This document shows, piece by piece, positions 5,769-6,045 of a stretch of 6,045 bases of DNA. The stretch covers positions 1 through 6,045 of the forward strand of contig CANQZB010000062.1 in the NCBI GenBank assembly GCA_947628195.1, in the 5' to 3' direction. Every line of letters begins with the position of its first letter. The first letter of the stretch is position 1. Source of the stretch: an uncultured Clostridia bacterium (GTDB taxonomy: Bacteria; Bacillota; Clostridia; Christensenellales; UBA1242). Both the position numbers and the translations under genes were made by a program. A model generated the notes under the pieces. The model had not been told where the DNA came from. It searched no databases and saw only the letters and a program-made list of their open reading frames with translations.

Positions 5769-6045
5769 ATTTACCTTTAAACATTTGCTTGCAAGTCATA
5801 CACTGTCCTTGTGTTTCCAGTGTTGTTTTAAACTGGTTAAATTTGTTTACATCTCCATTAGAAACGATTTTTGCAACTTTTTCAATGTCAGAATTCAACA
5901 ATGCTTTTTGAATTGGCAAATTTAAGTTTTTAACGATTTCTTCCCAGCTGTTTTTAAAGCAGTTTCCTAAAGGTGGGGCACATTTCCAGGCACAAGTAGA
6001 AACATCTCCATCAATGGTGGTATAAAAGTAGGGGATAACCAAAGA
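5761..6045 (-). CDS. Radical SAM/SPASM domain protein, C-terminal part (5' end outside window)
   Basis: The last 94 codons of a gene that continues beyond base 6045. The visible part is a SPASM-type region: YFYTTIDGDVSTC (6-18), with Cys18, Cys22 and Cys29 around PPLGNCFKNSWEEI, then a helical stretch and a closing CMTC (Cys82, Cys85). 'Strand-D-G-D-x-x-x-C ... LGN ... S-W-E-E-I ... CxxC' is how SPASM domains of peptide- and protein-modifying radical SAM enzymes usually read; these cysteines bind auxiliary iron-sulfur clusters. A TTG at 6042 could be mistaken for a start, but the frame stays open to the window edge and the SPASM domain would be cut, so the gene is partial. The catalytic radical SAM barrel should lie to the right. 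It overlaps the next gene by 8 bp, so co-translation is likely. Confidence 0.75.
   Translation of the reverse strand, partial: SLVIPYFYTTIDGDVSTCAWKCAPPLGNCFKNSWEEIVKNLNLPIQKALLNSDIEKVAKIVSNGDVNKFNQFKTTLETQGQCMTCKQMFKGKYE

Noticed and set aside
5627..5925. Two overlapping plus-strand open frames (94 and 66 codons) that look hydrophobic.
   Set aside because: They lie opposite the junction of the two SPASM genes; the hydrophobic, cysteine-rich composition is what the reverse of AT-rich coding sequence produces.
5761..6042. A complete 93-residue protein starting at TTG 6042.
   Set aside because: The frame is open to the window edge and the residues form the cysteine-rich end of a SPASM domain, so the TTG is an internal leucine codon of a partial gene.
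1..6045. CRISPR array, tRNA or rRNA gene, insertion sequence.
   Set aside because: No regularly spaced direct repeats, no cloverleaf or rRNA-like segment, and no transposase motif or flanking terminal repeats were seen on either strand.

Overview
The window is AT-rich, low-GC DNA using the standard bacterial code: TGG is used for tryptophan, and Shine-Dalgarno sites of the GGAGG or GAGG type precede several genes. This fits a Bacillota-like bacterium (Clostridia, Bacilli or an uncultured gut relative). That placement is inferred from composition and gene style only; no marker gene is present.

Left part (about 1-1095). Bases 1-237 hold no gene but carry several inverted repeats, a leftward -35/-10 pair and a cluster of TGCAAAA repeats. 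Next is a 34-codon ORF that looks like the C-terminal end of an AAA_15-type (RloA-like) ATPase with its body missing. It overlaps a complete RloB-like gene, so this looks like an ATPase/RloB defence pair that has lost its ATPase. The RloB gene ends 119 bp from, and points toward, the last gene of the leftward operon.

Right part (1096-6045, all minus strand). Six tightly packed genes are read from right to left. They are: (i) the C-terminal end of a radical SAM/SPASM protein that runs off the window; (ii) a 616-residue protein joining a SPASM-like cysteine region, without the radical SAM CX3CX2C motif, to a complete aldo/keto reductase domain; (iii) a P-loop nucleotide-kinase-like protein; (iv) a DUF402 protein; (v) a nucleoside-diphosphate-kinase-like protein with a large insertion; (vi) a transglutaminase-like cysteine protein with a long unrecognised C-terminal region. 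Spacings run from 17-bp overlaps to 34-bp gaps. The widest gap contains a perfect TTGACA-N17-TATAAT promoter, so genes (iii)-(vi) can be transcribed on their own, probably from a leaderless message.

How the genes may work together (inference): two SPASM-type proteins, an oxidoreductase domain and a transglutaminase-like Cys/His/Asp protein resemble the parts of a peptide- or protein-modifying pathway. Three phosphoryl- or nucleotide-handling proteins lie downstream behind a separate promoter. No precursor peptide gene is visible in the window; if there is one, it should lie beyond the right edge. The SPASM-like/aldo-keto reductase fusion is the most unusual element.
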